Source of the DNA: Margaritifera margaritifera
Taxonomy: Eukaryota; Mollusca; Bivalvia; Unionida; Margaritiferidae
Length of the DNA stretch: 64,000 nt
Direction: 5' to 3'
NCBI GenBank assembly: GCA_029931535.1
Contig: JAQPZY010001414.1
Coordinates: 1,938,001 to 2,002,000 of the forward strand
A model generated the notes under the pieces. That model saw only the letters and a program-made list of their open reading frames with translations. It was not told the DNA's origin and searched no databases. The translations under genes and the position numbers were made by a program. This document shows, piece by piece, positions 36,793 through 49,129 of the stretch. How positions within the stretch are numbered: position 1 is the stretch's first letter; each line of letters starts with the position of its first letter.

Positions 36793-36997
36793 TATGCTGC
36801 CCAAGGTAAAACCCTACGAACGCTGTGATGCCTTTATACTCAAGATGACTTCACACCCCCACTCTCTTCCGATTGGAAGCAAAAACCTACCCGGTTGTAA
36901 CGCGCCTTTGGATTGGTAGTTCATTTCGATCCGTTTCAATCCGCTCTTAGGCTATATATACCACCGCTTGTGTCATAGAGTTTCACCGTTTCTCAAG
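36793..36997. promoter_or_regulatory. Divergent promoter with CCAAT and TATA boxes
   Basis: It contains gagtataaaggc (minus strand, TATA at 36833-36839) for the coiled-coil gene and gctatatatacc (plus strand, 36951-36961) for the small basic gene. Between them are two copies of gattgg, the reverse of CCAAT (near 36872 and 36911), about 40 bp apart, and an E2F-like gcgcc. The architecture is that of divergent histone or other cell-cycle promoters, where NF-Y binds paired CCAAT boxes. Confidence 0.6.
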
Positions 36998-37231
36998 ATG
37001 TATACCTCAGTGGAATCATCGAACCTCGTATCGGGAATGCTCTTCAACCCAGACTTCCCGATGTACGTAAAAGCCTCATGGGCCATTACCAAGATGACAG
37101 ATACAGCGATATGGAAAAGAAGAATCTATATCGAAAGACAAGGCTGTCTGAAGCGAGTCCTTTTCTACTGTCCTGACGTCCGTCGAAGCTTAAGAAGAAG
37201 AAGGCCCTCCTTGAGATGCCACTTGTGTTAA
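36998..37231 (+). CDS. Small basic protein of element 1, with a histone-type 3' end
   Basis: The ATG at 36998 (caagATGt) lies about 40 bp after the TATA box, which decides the start. The product has 77 residues. The first half is mixed (FNPDFPMYVKASWAI), and the C-terminus is strongly basic (RRSLRRRRPSLR) with four cysteines in the last 30 residues. It resembles no histone or known protamine, though a small Arg-rich protein could compact DNA in a virion core or in chromatin. It is the terminal gene of element 1 and is transcribed toward the element end. The stop is 15 nt before a perfect histone-type stem-loop. Basic core protein is a guess from composition only. Confidence 0.6.
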   Translation: MYTSVESSNLVSGMLFNPDFPMYVKASWAITKMTDTAIWKRRIYIERQGCLKRVLFYCPDVRRSLRRRRPSLRCHLC

Positions 37232-37246
37232 CTTCAACACTCCAAC

Positions 37247-37283
37247 GGCCCTTTTCAGGGCCACCCCATTTACCCAGAAAAGA
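37247..37283 (+). terminator. Histone-type mRNA 3' end (stem-loop plus HDE) no. 2
   Basis: ccaac, GGCCCTTTTCAGGGCC (37247-37262, perfect 6-bp stem and TTTC loop), then accccattt, and after 13 nt CAGAAAAGA (37275-37283). This is indistinguishable from a metazoan replication-dependent histone 3' end. Confidence 0.85.
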
Positions 37284-37349
37284 TTATCATTCCAAAAATT
37301 GCCTTTCAACAAAAATTGTGTGTATGTGTGTGTGTGTTTTCCCTCCCTG

Positions 37350-37543
37350 TTCCAATTCCCACGCCTGTTCCTTTTCCCGTTGGTACCTAGAGAGGCCCAC
37401 CATGTTAATCTCCCGTTAGTACCCAGAGTGCCCCACCATGTTAATCTCCCGTTAGTACCCAGAGAGGCCCCACGTTCATTTCCCGTTGGTACCCAGAGTG
37501 CCACAATAACATTCCAGTACCCAGTTACCCACCTATTACTACT
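37350..37543 (+). mobile_element. Right terminus of element 1: four tandem units ending ACTACT
   Basis: Four units of about 36 bp each carry cccgttrgtaccyagag and gccccaccatgttaat or variants. They are followed by acccacctattactact. An inverted, diverged copy of the whole arrangement (SL, GT-rich stretch, ccctccctgttcc, four units, terminus) lies at 57787-58056. Polintons typically begin AGT and end ACT, so the terminus is placed at 37543. Confidence 0.6.
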
Positions 37544-39465
37544 CATGATGTCCTTTCCATTTGACAAGTACATACTTTTAACCTTTCATTCTTTAAGTCT
37601 TAAAATCTTTCCAACTTTGTATGTCATCTTGCTTGTCCTATAGAGATAATTTCTTTGAGACACATTCACGTACAAAAACCGGTTCACCTGATATTACATG
37701 CCTTATTTTGAATATTTCCTCGGTAAAGTTAGGATGTCGTCTTTTGCAAATATAGTTTTATATTTTTAAATTCTGATTACTTCACCGATTTTAAATCTAG
37801 GAGATCTACATGTATCAGATGTTCAGTAACCAAATATATCGATCCATACTTTTGATCTGTTTTCTTCCTTAATCCTTTAAACAGAAATCATGTGTACAGA
37901 TATAGGATGAGTGTTCATGTATTAATAAATTAGCTTTGGCAAAACGTTCTGTTTTCATTTTGAATGAAATACTTTCACATTCTGGTCTTCAGAGTTTTCT
38001 TAAACTCTTTCCACTACACATGCTTTTTTGTATACGTAAGTTGAAAATTACTCAGTGTTTGCCTTTTCTAACAAATCCTTAACTTCTCTGTTGTGAAACC
38101 GTTTTCCTTCATCAAGCAGTATCTGTCAGATCTTCTTTCTTTAAAAATTTCCTCAAAAACTGCGTGTTTGCCAGCTCCTTTATTTTGGTTTGACCGTTTA
38201 GAACAGGTGTAGTTTCAGGAGACATATATCTCTTTCAAAATGTATTTGTTTCCATGTTTATATTTTTTTTTAAATCCTTGCATTTTAACAATATCTGCCT
38301 GCCACTGGTCATCCATATGACTTGCATATGAATTACTTAGACCTTTTTAGATGGAAATACGTTTACCCTTCTTGTGTAAAGTGTAGGTAATTAGCTCAGT
38401 GAACCACTTCTTCAACTCAGTATATTTTATTTACTTCTTTTCCTGGTTAAGTTCTTTCCAAAACTGATTTATATTGTGTAAGCAGCTGTACATCCAAGAT
38501 CGTAGGAAAGGTGGCTTGAAATACTTTTCTTTTCTGGCCATTTTAAATGATACAAACGCATCCAGAGAATATTTTATGCTTGACAAATTGCCTTTAGAGG
38601 GTATCACCAAACCAACCATAAATCCAACGACAACTAGAACTGTTATTTCCAACAATTTGCAACGTTTTCATAGTCCTTTCAAACATAGGAATTATTTCAG
38701 AGTTATGTCACATTTTGCCACGCCAAAGGTTGCTTCAAAAATAAATACTTTATATACTGCGCGCGTTCCATGAATCCTATATCTATTTTTGCTGACTCGA
38801 TATAGATTGACCTTGTAATGTTTACTTGACCTTCCATTTGTTTTGTAAATTTATCGAAATACAAATTTGTATATTAACTCACAACAAATGCGTAATTTAC
38901 TCCTTCTTCATGCTGTATTGTTTTCATAAACATGCAATCGGGATTGATGCAGTGATCGCTATGTTATAATCATTAAATGTAATATATAAATCTTTGTCTC
39001 TATGGAAACATTAGATGACATCTTTTTAATACTTGAAACCAGCAACTCAGTATTTTAATTCTCTTGCATGTTGTTTGTAACACAGTTAGCTTTGATTACA
39101 CTTTTATTCCTTCCAAACTTGGAAACATATACTTGTTGTCTCTTGACACTAAGATGTTTGCTTTTTTGTTAAACTTAGGATATATTTATATCACGTTTTA
39201 GAAAACTGTTGAATATATAACAATATAGCTTTACTCCAGTGTTTATGTTATTCAAATATTCACATTAAGTTGATAACAAAGTTTAAATAACAAGATAGTA
39301 TAGGCCTAGTGTAAAGTGTTGCAAGTGTTTCATAACTTCTAACTCTGTGTTTTCAAGAAATTGTAAAGGCTTTAAGAAACCCGTACCCGGTGGATATAAG
39401 AAACGCACTTTTTTGACACCCTATCGTAGGATTGTTTTACTAAGGTTTACGAGTATTTCAGAAGC
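37544..39465. other. Intron sequence right of element 1, nothing recognised
   Basis: Thymidine-rich AT sequence with no supported gene. It contains scattered phrases such as ggcttgaaatacttttctttt. A degraded retroelement is possible but not demonstrated. Confidence 0.45.
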
Positions 39466-39466
39466 C

Positions 39467-39588
<122 letters not shown>

Positions 39589-39629
39589 ACAAAATGGGGC
39601 TACAACAAAGTATAACCAATTAACCGTTA

Positions 39630-40860
39630 CTACCCAGCACCATGCTTGTGTCACTAGAAGTAACATCTCTCTATACTAATATTGCATGTGATGAGAGGAT
39701 ACAGAAATCTAAACAACCCTGGGAAAAAATAATTGTGAAGACGCCACCCACATATTTCCTGGTCAAGCTCTTGGAGTTAGTCTTTAAACTCAATAACTTT
39801 GAGTTCAGTAGTAAGAACTATAAGCGGAACAGCCATGTGGACTAAGATGGTTTCCTTGTAGGCAAATATGTTTATGCGCCGATTAGAAAACCATCTTCTG
39901 GTTTTTGTAAGCTATACCACATAACAATTGGTACGTTTCGTTGATGATGTGGAAATGAAATGGCAACATGGTAGAGAAAAGCTTGATGAATTCATAATGC
40001 AAACCCATAATTTCCATCATTCGATCAAATTTCACTGCTGAAATATCTAGCACAAATAATATTTGTATGGATACAAAAACTAAAATTGTTGCATACAGAC
40101 ATACCCTTAATCCAAACTGAGTGAAAAACATCAATAACTTCATCCATCTAGCTGCCACCCAATGCACTGCACCCAAACATCCCATACAGTCAAGCACTTG
40201 GAATCAGAAGAATATGTTCTGATGAGAAAACTTTCGTTGAGAGGTGCAGAGAGCTAACCCAACATCTGACAAAGTTCTGACAGCGAAAGCGAAACAAAAA
40301 GCCAAGAAAAAACACCGTGCTGCCGTCCTAAAATACAAATAAAAGAAAACATGGAACGAATACCTTCATCCTCACGTTCCACCGAGATAGCCCTCAAGTA
40401 GGTCGGATCATTCAAAAGCTCTGGGCAGCTACTGAATCGTGTGAACCGCTTAAATTGATATTTCCTTACAAACCAGTTGAAGCATTCCTTGGACTTAAGA
40501 AAATGAGAGACATGCTATGCAGCGCAAAGCTAGAGCCACTCTCAAATCATAGCTTTGTGGAAACAAGAGATGCAAGACTTGCCAGCACATGAAAGAAACA
40601 AACACATTTTCCAGTACAGTCTGAGTTGAAAAGTTAGGCATTCACAGGCAGACAATAACATGCAACACAGAAAATGCGATCACCCTCATTAAATTTAATC
40701 TCCACAGATCACATTGGCAGACTGACAAAATGGAAAGAAGCCCCGTGGAGGAAAAATTATGTTACCCAGGTCACTCTTTCAGCTATTATAATCCTGATTG
40801 GAATCACCCAGAACTAAAAATGGAGCACGCAAATTAGGAAATACACAAGAGTCTATTGGA
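39630..40860 (+). mobile_element. Penelope-like element relic (RT plus GIY-YIG remnants)
   Basis: Plus-strand LVSLEVTSLYTNIACDERI and LLELVFKLNNFEFSSKNY match the Penelope-type reverse transcriptase start of the fingers/palm (FDVTSLYTNIP-like). Further right, broken frames contain RCKTCQHMKETNTFSST and a segment with RSHWQTDKM, like the linker and the tail of the GIY-YIG endonuclease part. The catalytic YADD region is not intact and stops are frequent, so it is dead. Confidence 0.65.
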
Positions 40861-41178
40861 TTCGATGGCTGCGAAAACTCAGACTTCAGTATCAACAAGA
40901 ATCCAAGTAGGCACGTTCCCGTTAACAGATAACAAGACATTTCCAAGTTACAAAAATCATATTTTTCTGCCATTAATTCGCTTTCTCAAATTCATGATCA
41001 TAGTTTCCATAACTTTGTAACCATTTTTTTTATAAATAAATGAAATATATTTAAAAAATGCATTTAACTTATTTTACTTATTTAGGTTTTTATTAGTACC
41101 AACTAGTTTTAAGTAATCGTCAGTTAAACAGAATACTATATCCAGGTTAAAAGAATATAATTGAACAGTTGCTGACGA

Positions 41179-41179
<1 letters not shown>

Positions 41180-41260
<81 letters not shown>
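41180..41260. repeat. (TA)n microsatellite
   Basis: Pure TA tract in intron 2. Confidence 0.95.
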
Positions 41261-41264
<4 letters not shown>

Positions 41265-41520
41265 CAAATTTGTATTGCTGGTTTAGTTGCTTCCATCATG
41301 AATTATATTCCCTTGTTCTAACCACATAATAAGTAGCACAGTACAGCCTTGCTCATGTTATTCATTCTTTTATTGTTTAATTTTTATTGCAAATATCTAG
41401 TCAATCATCATGTAGATTATATAAAGTAATTAGGATTTTTTCTTTTCTGTTGTTCCAGTCACGCTTCTGTGAAGAAAGTTTCTTTGAAGATTTGTACCCT
41501 TCGGAAAGGAATTTGTAGTG

Positions 41521-41648
<128 letters not shown>

Positions 41649-41822
41649 TTACTTATCTTCGCACCAGACACTTGGTCTCGTGTCAGTCACTACATTTCCC
41701 TCTCAACGCTCTTATAATTTTGAATCCACATATGGCGCCTAATAAAAGTCTTACATAGTCAAACGTTTTCATGTTTTAATTTTTCTTCAAACGGGTGATC
41801 ATAACTAAAACATTAAAGAACT

Positions 41823-42115
41823 GCCTACCTACGCACCTAAAACAGCAGCTTATCATCAATTTGACCTGTTTAGCTATCTACCTATCCTACCAAATACCCA
41901 CCACCTAATCAACTAATCATCCATATACATAATCACCCCCAGCGTTATTACCTACCCAGTTACCTACTTACAAACTTACCGACACAAATAGCTTCTTAAG
42001 TAGCAAACTAATTGCAGTCAACTTACATACTTATCTACCTACATACTTACCGAAATATATACAGGTTTAAGTACCTACATACCTGCCTTCCTACATTCCA
42101 ATCTAAATTTACACG
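41823..42115. repeat. Degenerate (CTAC/ACCT)n region
   Basis: Many ctacctac, ttaccta and catactta variants, an old tetranucleotide array, end 20 bp before exon 3 and may form its polypyrimidine-poor intron end. Confidence 0.7.
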
Positions 42116-42136
42116 TACCGGTATGTATTTGAATAG

Positions 42137-42226
42137 GATGTGGCTTACTACCAGGACAGAGAGAATGGGGCATTCATGACCGTCAGATGTGTCAAAAGAT
42201 CAAATGAACAGTATTACAGAGTCATT
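42137..42226 (+). CDS. Metalloprotease exon 3: prodomain, middle
   Basis: Acceptor gaatag, donor ATT|gtaagt. It is 90 nt long, phase 0 on both sides, encoding DVAYYQDRENGAFMTVRC and SNEQYYRVI. In ADAM/ADAMTS prodomains this is the strand-rich segment (xYxD..xxAxxxV) that follows the basic run of exon 2. It joins exon 2 exactly in frame across the 21.5-kb intron. Confidence 0.8.
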
Positions 42227-42714
42227 GTAAGTATATTATTATATTAAAATGTACAAACTATGTGCAGCACCTGTGGCCACAATTATTAATCAGAATCTCT
42301 TCCCTGTACAGTATAAGATTCAGTTGCCTAGTGATTTAGAGCAGTTGCATGTTATAAAGGTGCAATTTCTCAAAGCCTTACAGATGAAAAATCCAAGACA
42401 ACAGATTAGATGGATACGCACACACCTACACGCTCATGTTTGTTAGACCTGGCAAGTGACTACCTTTATTATTCTCAGGTTCTCATTTGTACAGAATAAA
42501 GTCCAGAAATACAACTCAAGACCTATTGCTCCAACTTGGTGCATATTATATTCTTTCGTTTCGCAATAATTGCTCCATTGCATGAATCCTAGGTCGTAAG
42601 ACTTTACACGCACATGTATACGCCTATACTATTTCACGCTCTATGGGAAGGTCACAAGTCACTAATAAGAGTACCCACATTTTATCTCGCTGCGGTGATA
42701 TCGCCGTGTTCAAA

Positions 42715-42780
42715 GGTGTTACGGAGTTGTCCTAAGGCGGTTAGCTCTAAATCCAGAAGAAGCGGGGTTCGTAACCATCA
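42715..42780 (+). other. tRNA-like fragment (possible SINE head)
   Basis: ggcggttagctctaaatcc followed by gcggggttcgtaacc resembles A- and B-box spacing of a tRNA-derived SINE. No body or tail is recognised. Confidence 0.25.
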
Positions 42781-43235
42781 CAACAACAACGAAAAGAAGA
42801 ACAACCACCATAGTATGGCTGCAGGTAAAATAGCGTTCCAAAATCCACAGCAAGAACAGCAAGCCTTGGTTGTTGTAGATATATGTAGCAGCAGGTAGAA
42901 AAAAAATTAAAAACTACTGGCAGCGGAGTCCCGAAAAATATCTAAGACAACGGGTCGGCGAAACCTAGGACAGACATAAATATATTCTTTCTCAATATGT
43001 CATATATATCCGTCTACTGGTACTCATATTTTGGTGGTAAGGCACAATTATTACAGCGAGGTCAGTTATTTATATGCCCTTCAGAATAAGCCTTAGAATA
43101 TACTTCGCTATCATTTACGGATAATACTACATTAGCATTATACAGACTGCCTTGGTTATTACATAATCATCATCAGAGTCAATAGAGTCATGATTAGGGT
43201 AAGGATTGTCAGTCCAGCTAAAGCGTTAAGAAATT

Positions 43236-43318
43236 ACCACTATTATTGCTACAATTACCACTATTATTGCTACAATTACCACTATTATTGCTACAATTAC
43301 CACTATTATTACCACCCT
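43236..43318. repeat. 21-bp tandem repeat, four copies
   Basis: Units of ctacaattaccactattatt plus g. Copies are nearly identical. Confidence 0.95.
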
Positions 43319-44062
43319 TAAGGCACGTCTTCTTGCGTTTGCTTATATTGTTTACCATTACTTCTTTCTCACGTTTTATTCTTTGCTCTTTCTGTATTTT
43401 GATAATTTAGGAGATGCATTAGACACAACCCTTGGTTATGGGTATTGATATTGGTTCAATTGTGGGTGCAATTATAAGTAAAACGTTAGGTATTGATTGG
43501 TATTGATTCAGTTAGGTAAAACATTAGGCATTGGTTCAGTTATGGATAATTATAATTGTTTAGGCAGTGATTCTTCAAGTACATTTTAGTCACTATATTA
43601 GCCACCTTTTCAGCTAATATATTACCTACCTTTTCAGTCAGTATTTCAGCCACCTTTGCAGGTACTATTGCACTCACTCTCTTAAGTATTTTCTCCGCTA
43701 GTCTATGCTTTTATATCCTGCACGTTATTTTTAATACCTCTTAATACCTTGTTGTACCTCCAGACCTCGTTTGGTATAGAGAAGAATATATCATACATAA
43801 AATACAGTGTCTTATAAACTTATATATGGAGTAGATAACAGATTATTATAGACAGAAGGGATACCAGTTGATCCATACATTATATCTAGAAACTATGTAT
43901 AACCGGATTTATATAATTGGTATTCTTGTTACCGCTACTAGTTAAACCACCACCACTAAAGTTTAAAAATGAAAGAAGAAATGAATCAAGGGATAACTTG
44001 AGAAAGGAGAAACCCAGTCTCACTAATCTCTTTAATTATATACAAATACATACATGTTCTAG

Positions 44063-44222
44063 ACCGGAAACATACGAATAGGAGACAGGAGTTACGATCT
44101 TCGACCAGAGGAGACTGATGTCACATCAAGAAACTTGTTGGAAGTTCCAGGTCTTCTTGGAAAACGATATATTCTACAGGACCAAGAATATATACAAAGA
44201 GAAAATTCAGTCGAAAATAAAG
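44063..44222 (+). CDS. Metalloprotease exon 4: prodomain, end
   Basis: Acceptor gttctag, donor AAAG|gtttgc. It starts phase 0 and ends phase 1. It encodes GNIRIGDRSYDLRPEE, the hallmark of reprolysin prodomains (a G-x-I-x-x-x-x-x-Y-x-L-x-P strand), then a linker ending SVENK. No clear cysteine switch is seen in this exon. Confidence 0.8.
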
Positions 44223-44358
44223 GTTTGCCATATCTTATTATATCTGGATAATAGAATACGCAAAAAACATTCTTTGTATTATTTATTTTACTGCAAAGCA
44301 ACGAATGTATCATTTATTTCCTGAGCACAATTACAACAATTCGGCGGACGAAGCACGA

Positions 44359-44359
44359 C

Positions 44360-44437
<78 letters not shown>

Positions 44438-44597
44438 GTTTATTTTGCGATATATTTCTTCTGTTATAATTCCAATTAGGCAATGATTGCTATATGTCGC
44501 TGTATCAAGTACGGTTTAAAGACGTTTATTTCTCTCTTGATTTAAAAGGAAAACGAGATCGGGAGAAATTACGGATATATCACTGTGATTACAAGCC

Positions 44598-44664
<67 letters not shown>
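44359..44664. repeat. (TA)n and (CT)n microsatellites
   Basis: (TA)n at 44359-44436 and (CT)n at 44602-44664, in the intron between exons 4 and 5. Confidence 0.95.
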
Positions 44665-44666
<2 letters not shown>

Positions 44667-44795
44667 GACTTAGGTTTAAATTCCTATTTGATATTTGTTT
44701 TGAATGAAGGTAGAGGACAGTGACAAAAGGCAGGAAAATAAAATTAAACTTACCTCACGGTCCTTTGATGTAATAAAGAATATTTCATCTTGCAG

Positions 44796-44948
44796 ATGCA
44801 GCACACGTCAATGAGAAAAATGTAGAGCAAGATCTTGTAGCTCTTCTCCGACGTTTCGAAAGACAAGACAAACAAAACCATTTTCCTTACCCAGACGCTA
44901 CGTTTTTATCCCGAAATGTAGCAGGTTTACATAATAGAGGGGCAACAG
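44796..44948 (+). CDS. Metalloprotease exon 5: prodomain/catalytic linker
   Basis: Acceptor catcttgcag, donor ACAG|gtgaga, phase 1 in and phase 1 out. It encodes AAHVNEKNVEQDLVALLRRF and a polar stretch PYPDATFLSRNV. It connects the prodomain to the protease domain. No furin site (RxxR) is obvious except RRFER. Confidence 0.7.
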
Positions 44949-45285
44949 GTGAGAACAGTTGTAGTGGTAGAATCATGGGAGATGGTGCAATATTATCACG
45001 TATAAAGATGGTTAGATAAAATAACATATGAAAATGGTAAAATAACCCAGGATGACATTGATAAATTCAGTTCTATTATATTATATGCCATTCATGGTTT
45101 TAAGCCTTCTGTGAATATACCTTTGTATGTAAGAATATAAGAGTTTACATGGAAAATATAGTGAACACAATTACATCAATGTATTCTATATTAACAATAC
45201 AAAAATGATACTCATTTCTATTTATTATTAAACATTTGGGCTATATAACATGAATATGTTTTCTCATTGCAAATTATATACACAG

Positions 45286-45358
45286 ATAAATCTCGCCAGC
45301 TAAAGGACGTCTACTACGTCAAGGTCGCTGTATTGATAGATTCAACAGTATGGGACTT
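45286..45358 (+). CDS. Metalloprotease exon 6: start of catalytic domain
   Basis: Acceptor tacacag, donor ACTT|gtaagt, phase 1 to phase 2. It encodes DVYYVKVAVLIDSTVWD, the first beta-strand of M12B proteases (YVEVxVVxDxxxW). Confidence 0.85.
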
Positions 45359-45399
45359 GTAAGTGGTCTCTTTGCATGAAAAAATATATATCTATACAT

Positions 45400-45408
45400 T
45401 TATCTATC

Positions 45409-45486
<78 letters not shown>

Positions 45487-45618
45487 GTCTTAGCTTTAAT
45501 AAATACATACTTATATCTATCAACCTACGAATCTACATTCCTACGTCTATCTATCTACCAACCTTCCTGCCTATTTACCAACCCCAACTTGTAGTTAATT
45601 CTCTCTCTCTCTCTCTAT

Positions 45619-45688
<70 letters not shown>
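45400..45688. repeat. Two (CT)n-(TA)n compound microsatellites
   Basis: At about 45400-45484 and 45601-45688, in the intron between exons 6 and 7. Confidence 0.95.
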
Positions 45689-45692
<4 letters not shown>

Positions 45693-46216
45693 GTCAGCGC
45701 AGCAAATCAAAGTTTTTGGAAATGTTTATTCAGTTATGAGCTAAACTGAAAACAGGGCAAAATTGCCTTGATTATGAGTCACAAAATTAGTGAAGTGCAC
45801 AGGTATTAACGAGAGCCCCATGTTCTACTCTCTGTTCATACGAGCATACAGTATTTATGACCAACGAATTTCGGCGAATTTCAAGTGCTATATTATTTGC
45901 GAATTCTCAGTGCGATTGGAATATATAATTAATGATGAACCCATTGATAATTAAAATCCTATATTTTCGCGAGTTTTTATTCCCGCCAATCCGAATCGCG
46001 TAGCAAAAGTCATGAAAGTCGCAAACAAGACTCAGACAAAAGGCATCGCAATCATTTATGACGCAATTAAATTTACTACTGTTACTTCTTCCTGAGAGTG
46101 AGATAATTAATCAAATTCTCTTGCATATTTTACATCCCTTTTGTCATACACAAAAGCATACACATGCACAAAGCACGCACACATACATAAAATATATATT
46201 TCATCTCTACTTGCAG

Positions 46217-46310
46217 ACATTCATCGATAGTAAAATTCTTAAACCCCTTTGATGGAACGGATTCAGTGGAGACAAAGATAAAAGAAGCTTACTCACACAT
46301 TATGAACGGT
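46217..46310 (+). CDS. Metalloprotease exon 7
   Basis: Acceptor tacttgcag, donor GGT|gtaagt. It completes the phase-2 codon of exon 6 and ends in phase 0. It encodes a helix ending in IKEAYSHIMNG, the conserved second helix of the protease domain that leads into strand 2. Confidence 0.85.
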
Positions 46311-46604
46311 GTAAGTAATGAATTCTTAACCACTGGATACATTAACATTCCTTTCATTTACATACTACATATTTCTAAAAACAAAAAATATATTTGGATT
46401 GGAATGTTGCGTAATCTAGCAGGACATACAAAATCTCTTTTAGATTGCCTAAAAAGGGAAGATTTTCGAGTTACTTGGATGCATCTCACTTGATTTATTT
46501 TATTTAACAATAGCTTTTCTAGATGTAATTACAATTAAATTTCCCTAAGAAGATTCCTTAGTAAACGGGTTACTTTTTCATCCTGCCACTTTTGTATGAC
46601 TGTG

Positions 46605-46622
46605 GGCGGGGGGGGGGGGGGA
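46605..46622. repeat. Poly(G) tract
   Basis: A run of about 14 G with one C, unusual in this AT-rich intron and a candidate for assembly or sequencing error. Confidence 0.8.
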
Positions 46623-46914
46623 CAATTGTCCAGAAAAGGCAGTTATAATACTAAGCAGACGTACATACGTACATATATTGCCCACCTCTATAAAACGGGC
46701 AAACATTTAATATTAATAGTGTCCGGTTTAGAGAACGTTCATCTTTCTTTACAAAATGTAAAATTCTTTATGATGCTAAACGTAGATAATTATGCATGTT
46801 ATACTTCTTGTACATTCTCTGAGAAGAATTTAAAAACCTATTTTTTAATACAATTTCATTCTGATATCGTAAATTATAAACAATGTAAAAGACTTTATTT
46901 GTACTTTCTCATAG

Positions 46915-46992
46915 GTAAACCTGCGCTACAAAGAAATAGAAGATACTAGTATATCAATCAGTGTCATCCTTTCTGATTTTATATATTTCAAG
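46915..46992 (+). CDS. Metalloprotease exon 8
   Basis: Acceptor ctcatag, donor AAG|gtaaga, 78 nt, phase 0 both sides. It encodes VNLRYKEIEDTSISISVIL and SDFIYFK, the second and third strands of the protease fold. Confidence 0.8.
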
Positions 46993-47327
46993 GTAAGAAA
47001 TTTTGTCAACTCGAGATTCCTGCACGTCATTGAGTGCTTGCGATAGAGTGTATATTTTGTCCGTGAACATGTGATTTAATGTAAATCCTCTGTTATAACA
47101 AATATAACAAATGTAACATTCTGATTTACAGTAAAAGTGGGGAGAGGTGATGCTGATTCTAGCGACTTTAAGTAGGCGAAGGGACTGTAAAATTCTAGTT
47201 TTGATATAAGCGATCCATCAGATAATCCAGAAACAAGTCTGTACCATACAGGAATCCCTCTCTTCTGCAATGGAAAATATGATGCTCTGCTCGAACAATA
47301 AATACCTGTACAAAGTTCATTACAGAG

Positions 47328-47487
47328 AGGATATTTGCTTGAAACGAGTGAATAGCGGATATATTTCATCGAGTGGGTGACAAACTCAGTATTGTCACGA
47401 GTGGAGAAGCCACGAGTGAAAATACTTGAGTTTTTCACCCACGAGATGAAATATATTCGTTATTCACTCGGAGCAAGCAAATATTCT
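47328..47487. mobile_element. Foldback element with about 75-bp arms
   Basis: The left arm (47328-47405: atatttgcttg, cgagtgaata, atatatttcat, gtgggtga) returns inverted in the right arm (47410-47487), with an almost absent loop. It is non-coding and MITE-like. Confidence 0.6.
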
Positions 47488-47905
47488 TTTTATTTTATGC
47501 TTAAGCGTATTGTCTAGCTATTTGTGTAACACACTGAAGTATATAGCTGATTTCTTACTGCATCCCGCGCGATAATGTCAGCAGTTTACCGTTTATAGTT
47601 GCTTTGTTTTGTGTATATTTGTACATATAATATCTGTTGTTACATAATGCTCCTTCCCAATTCAAGGTAAAACAGCAGATAAAAAGAAAATGAAAAAAAA
47701 AAAATTGCCCGTTGCTGGACTTGAACCCGGTTCGCCTGGATGCAAAACAACCATCTTAACTATCTTAAAGTTTGAAATTTCTTAGTTATAATGTTATCAA
47801 TGTCTATTGACGGCCAGTGAAAAAATATTATATTTTTTCACTGCAGTGAAATATCACAATTATTTCACTCGGAAAATCCAGTAATTCATTGCCTAGCATA
47901 AAATA
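47488..47905. mobile_element. MITE-like element containing a tRNA-like segment
   Basis: The ends ttttattttatgct (47489) and agcataaaataaaa (47895) are inverted repeats. Inside, the minus strand of 47705-47765 has aaccgggttcaagtcc, close to a B box, after ttaagatggttg. A hairpin (agtgaaaaaatat/atattttttcact) follows at 47817. The tRNA-like part does not fold as a functional tRNA. Confidence 0.4.
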
Positions 47906-48177
47906 AAATTAATAATTCTCAAATAAGGCCGAACTATTTCTGTGTCAATGCCAGATTCATCTCATCAACTGAAACAGTATGGCGTTGATGTTTAAAATGC
48001 AAAGCTCGTGTGGCAAAGTTTCAAAATGTAATAACTTATTCTTCATTATCTATATGAATATATGATAAAAGGTTAACTGAATAAAATCTAAGTCCTTCTG
48101 CCCACATTTGAAGCCATCTAAAAAAACAACTTTTCCTTTATTCAACAAAATAGTTGCAAACAAGAACGCCGGTTTAA

Positions 48178-49030
48178 TTGTATAATACTACTAGAAGAGA
48201 GAGAGTTTCCGTTACAACAAAGCTTACATTTCTCATATCACCAATTATACAACAAAATCGGCTTCAATCTCTGCTTGATTTGTTGGTGGACAATCAGGTT
48301 GATTTATGTTGTAATGCTTTGCTATTCTTGTTTAATTTTGGAAAAGCATTCGATTTAGGAAATTATACATTTATTTCGAAAGTTTTGAGCTTCTTTAAAA
48401 TGTTTGTGGTTCCGTTAAAAGAATGTCTACTCCATTTTATAATGATATAGTGATATTACATCTTGTTTTATAGTGAATGGACATGCATCCCCATGGTTTA
48501 ATATTCATCGCGGATGTAGACAAGGGGATCCATTGTCCTCTTATTCCCTTCTAATGTGTGCTGAGATATTAACAATAATTATGAACCATAATAGTAGTAT
48601 TATGGGTATAACTGTAAATAGAATAGACATTCTTAATTTGCAATATGCCGCTGACATTCCAATAATTATAAACTACTCAGAAAAATCTTTAATTAGTACG
48701 GTGTATGTATAATAGTTGTGTGCTTAGATCTCAGGCGTCTTTACGCTAATTTAGATAAGACAAACGTTGTTTAATTTGGGAGCATAAAACACAGCAGGCA
48801 AAATTGTGTGGAACTTCTAATCTCAACTGGGAACTAAAAGCTTTTACCGTTTTGGTATATATTTTTGTACCTATCTAAGCCAGATACCGAACACAAATTA
48901 TGTGAAAATTTTTAACAAACGGAATAAAAAATTGTTGAGTGAATATTCCTAAATACTTCTGACTTCCTATGAGAAAATATTAGAGCTAAGAACTCTTGTA
49001 TTGTCAAAATTAAACCACCTATCATAGACC
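48178..49030 (+). mobile_element. Decayed L1-like LINE reverse transcriptase
   Basis: Plus-strand FNFGKAFD (palm motif A region, F.KAFD), then GHASPWFNIHRGCRQGDPLS (the RQGCPLS-type motif) and LQYAADI, where the catalytic YADD has become YAAD. A WELKAFTVLGIYF-like block and ELRTLVLSKLNHLS follow in other frames. Several stops make it inactive. Confidence 0.7.
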
Positions 49031-49129
49031 TTCGAAACTAGTGCATCTTGCACTTATACTAAAAGATGCCAGAGGCACCCGCAATATTGACTAATAGTTT
49101 TTTTTTCTTTAGAAAAGGTTTTTCCGTCA

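Noticed and set aside
36163..37231. The genes with stem-loops are real histone genes
   Set aside because: Neither protein has a histone fold or histone tail motif. Only the regulatory ends look histone-like.
48473..48712. Active LINE reverse transcriptase
   Set aside because: The catalytic motif reads YAAD instead of YADD and the surrounding frame is broken.
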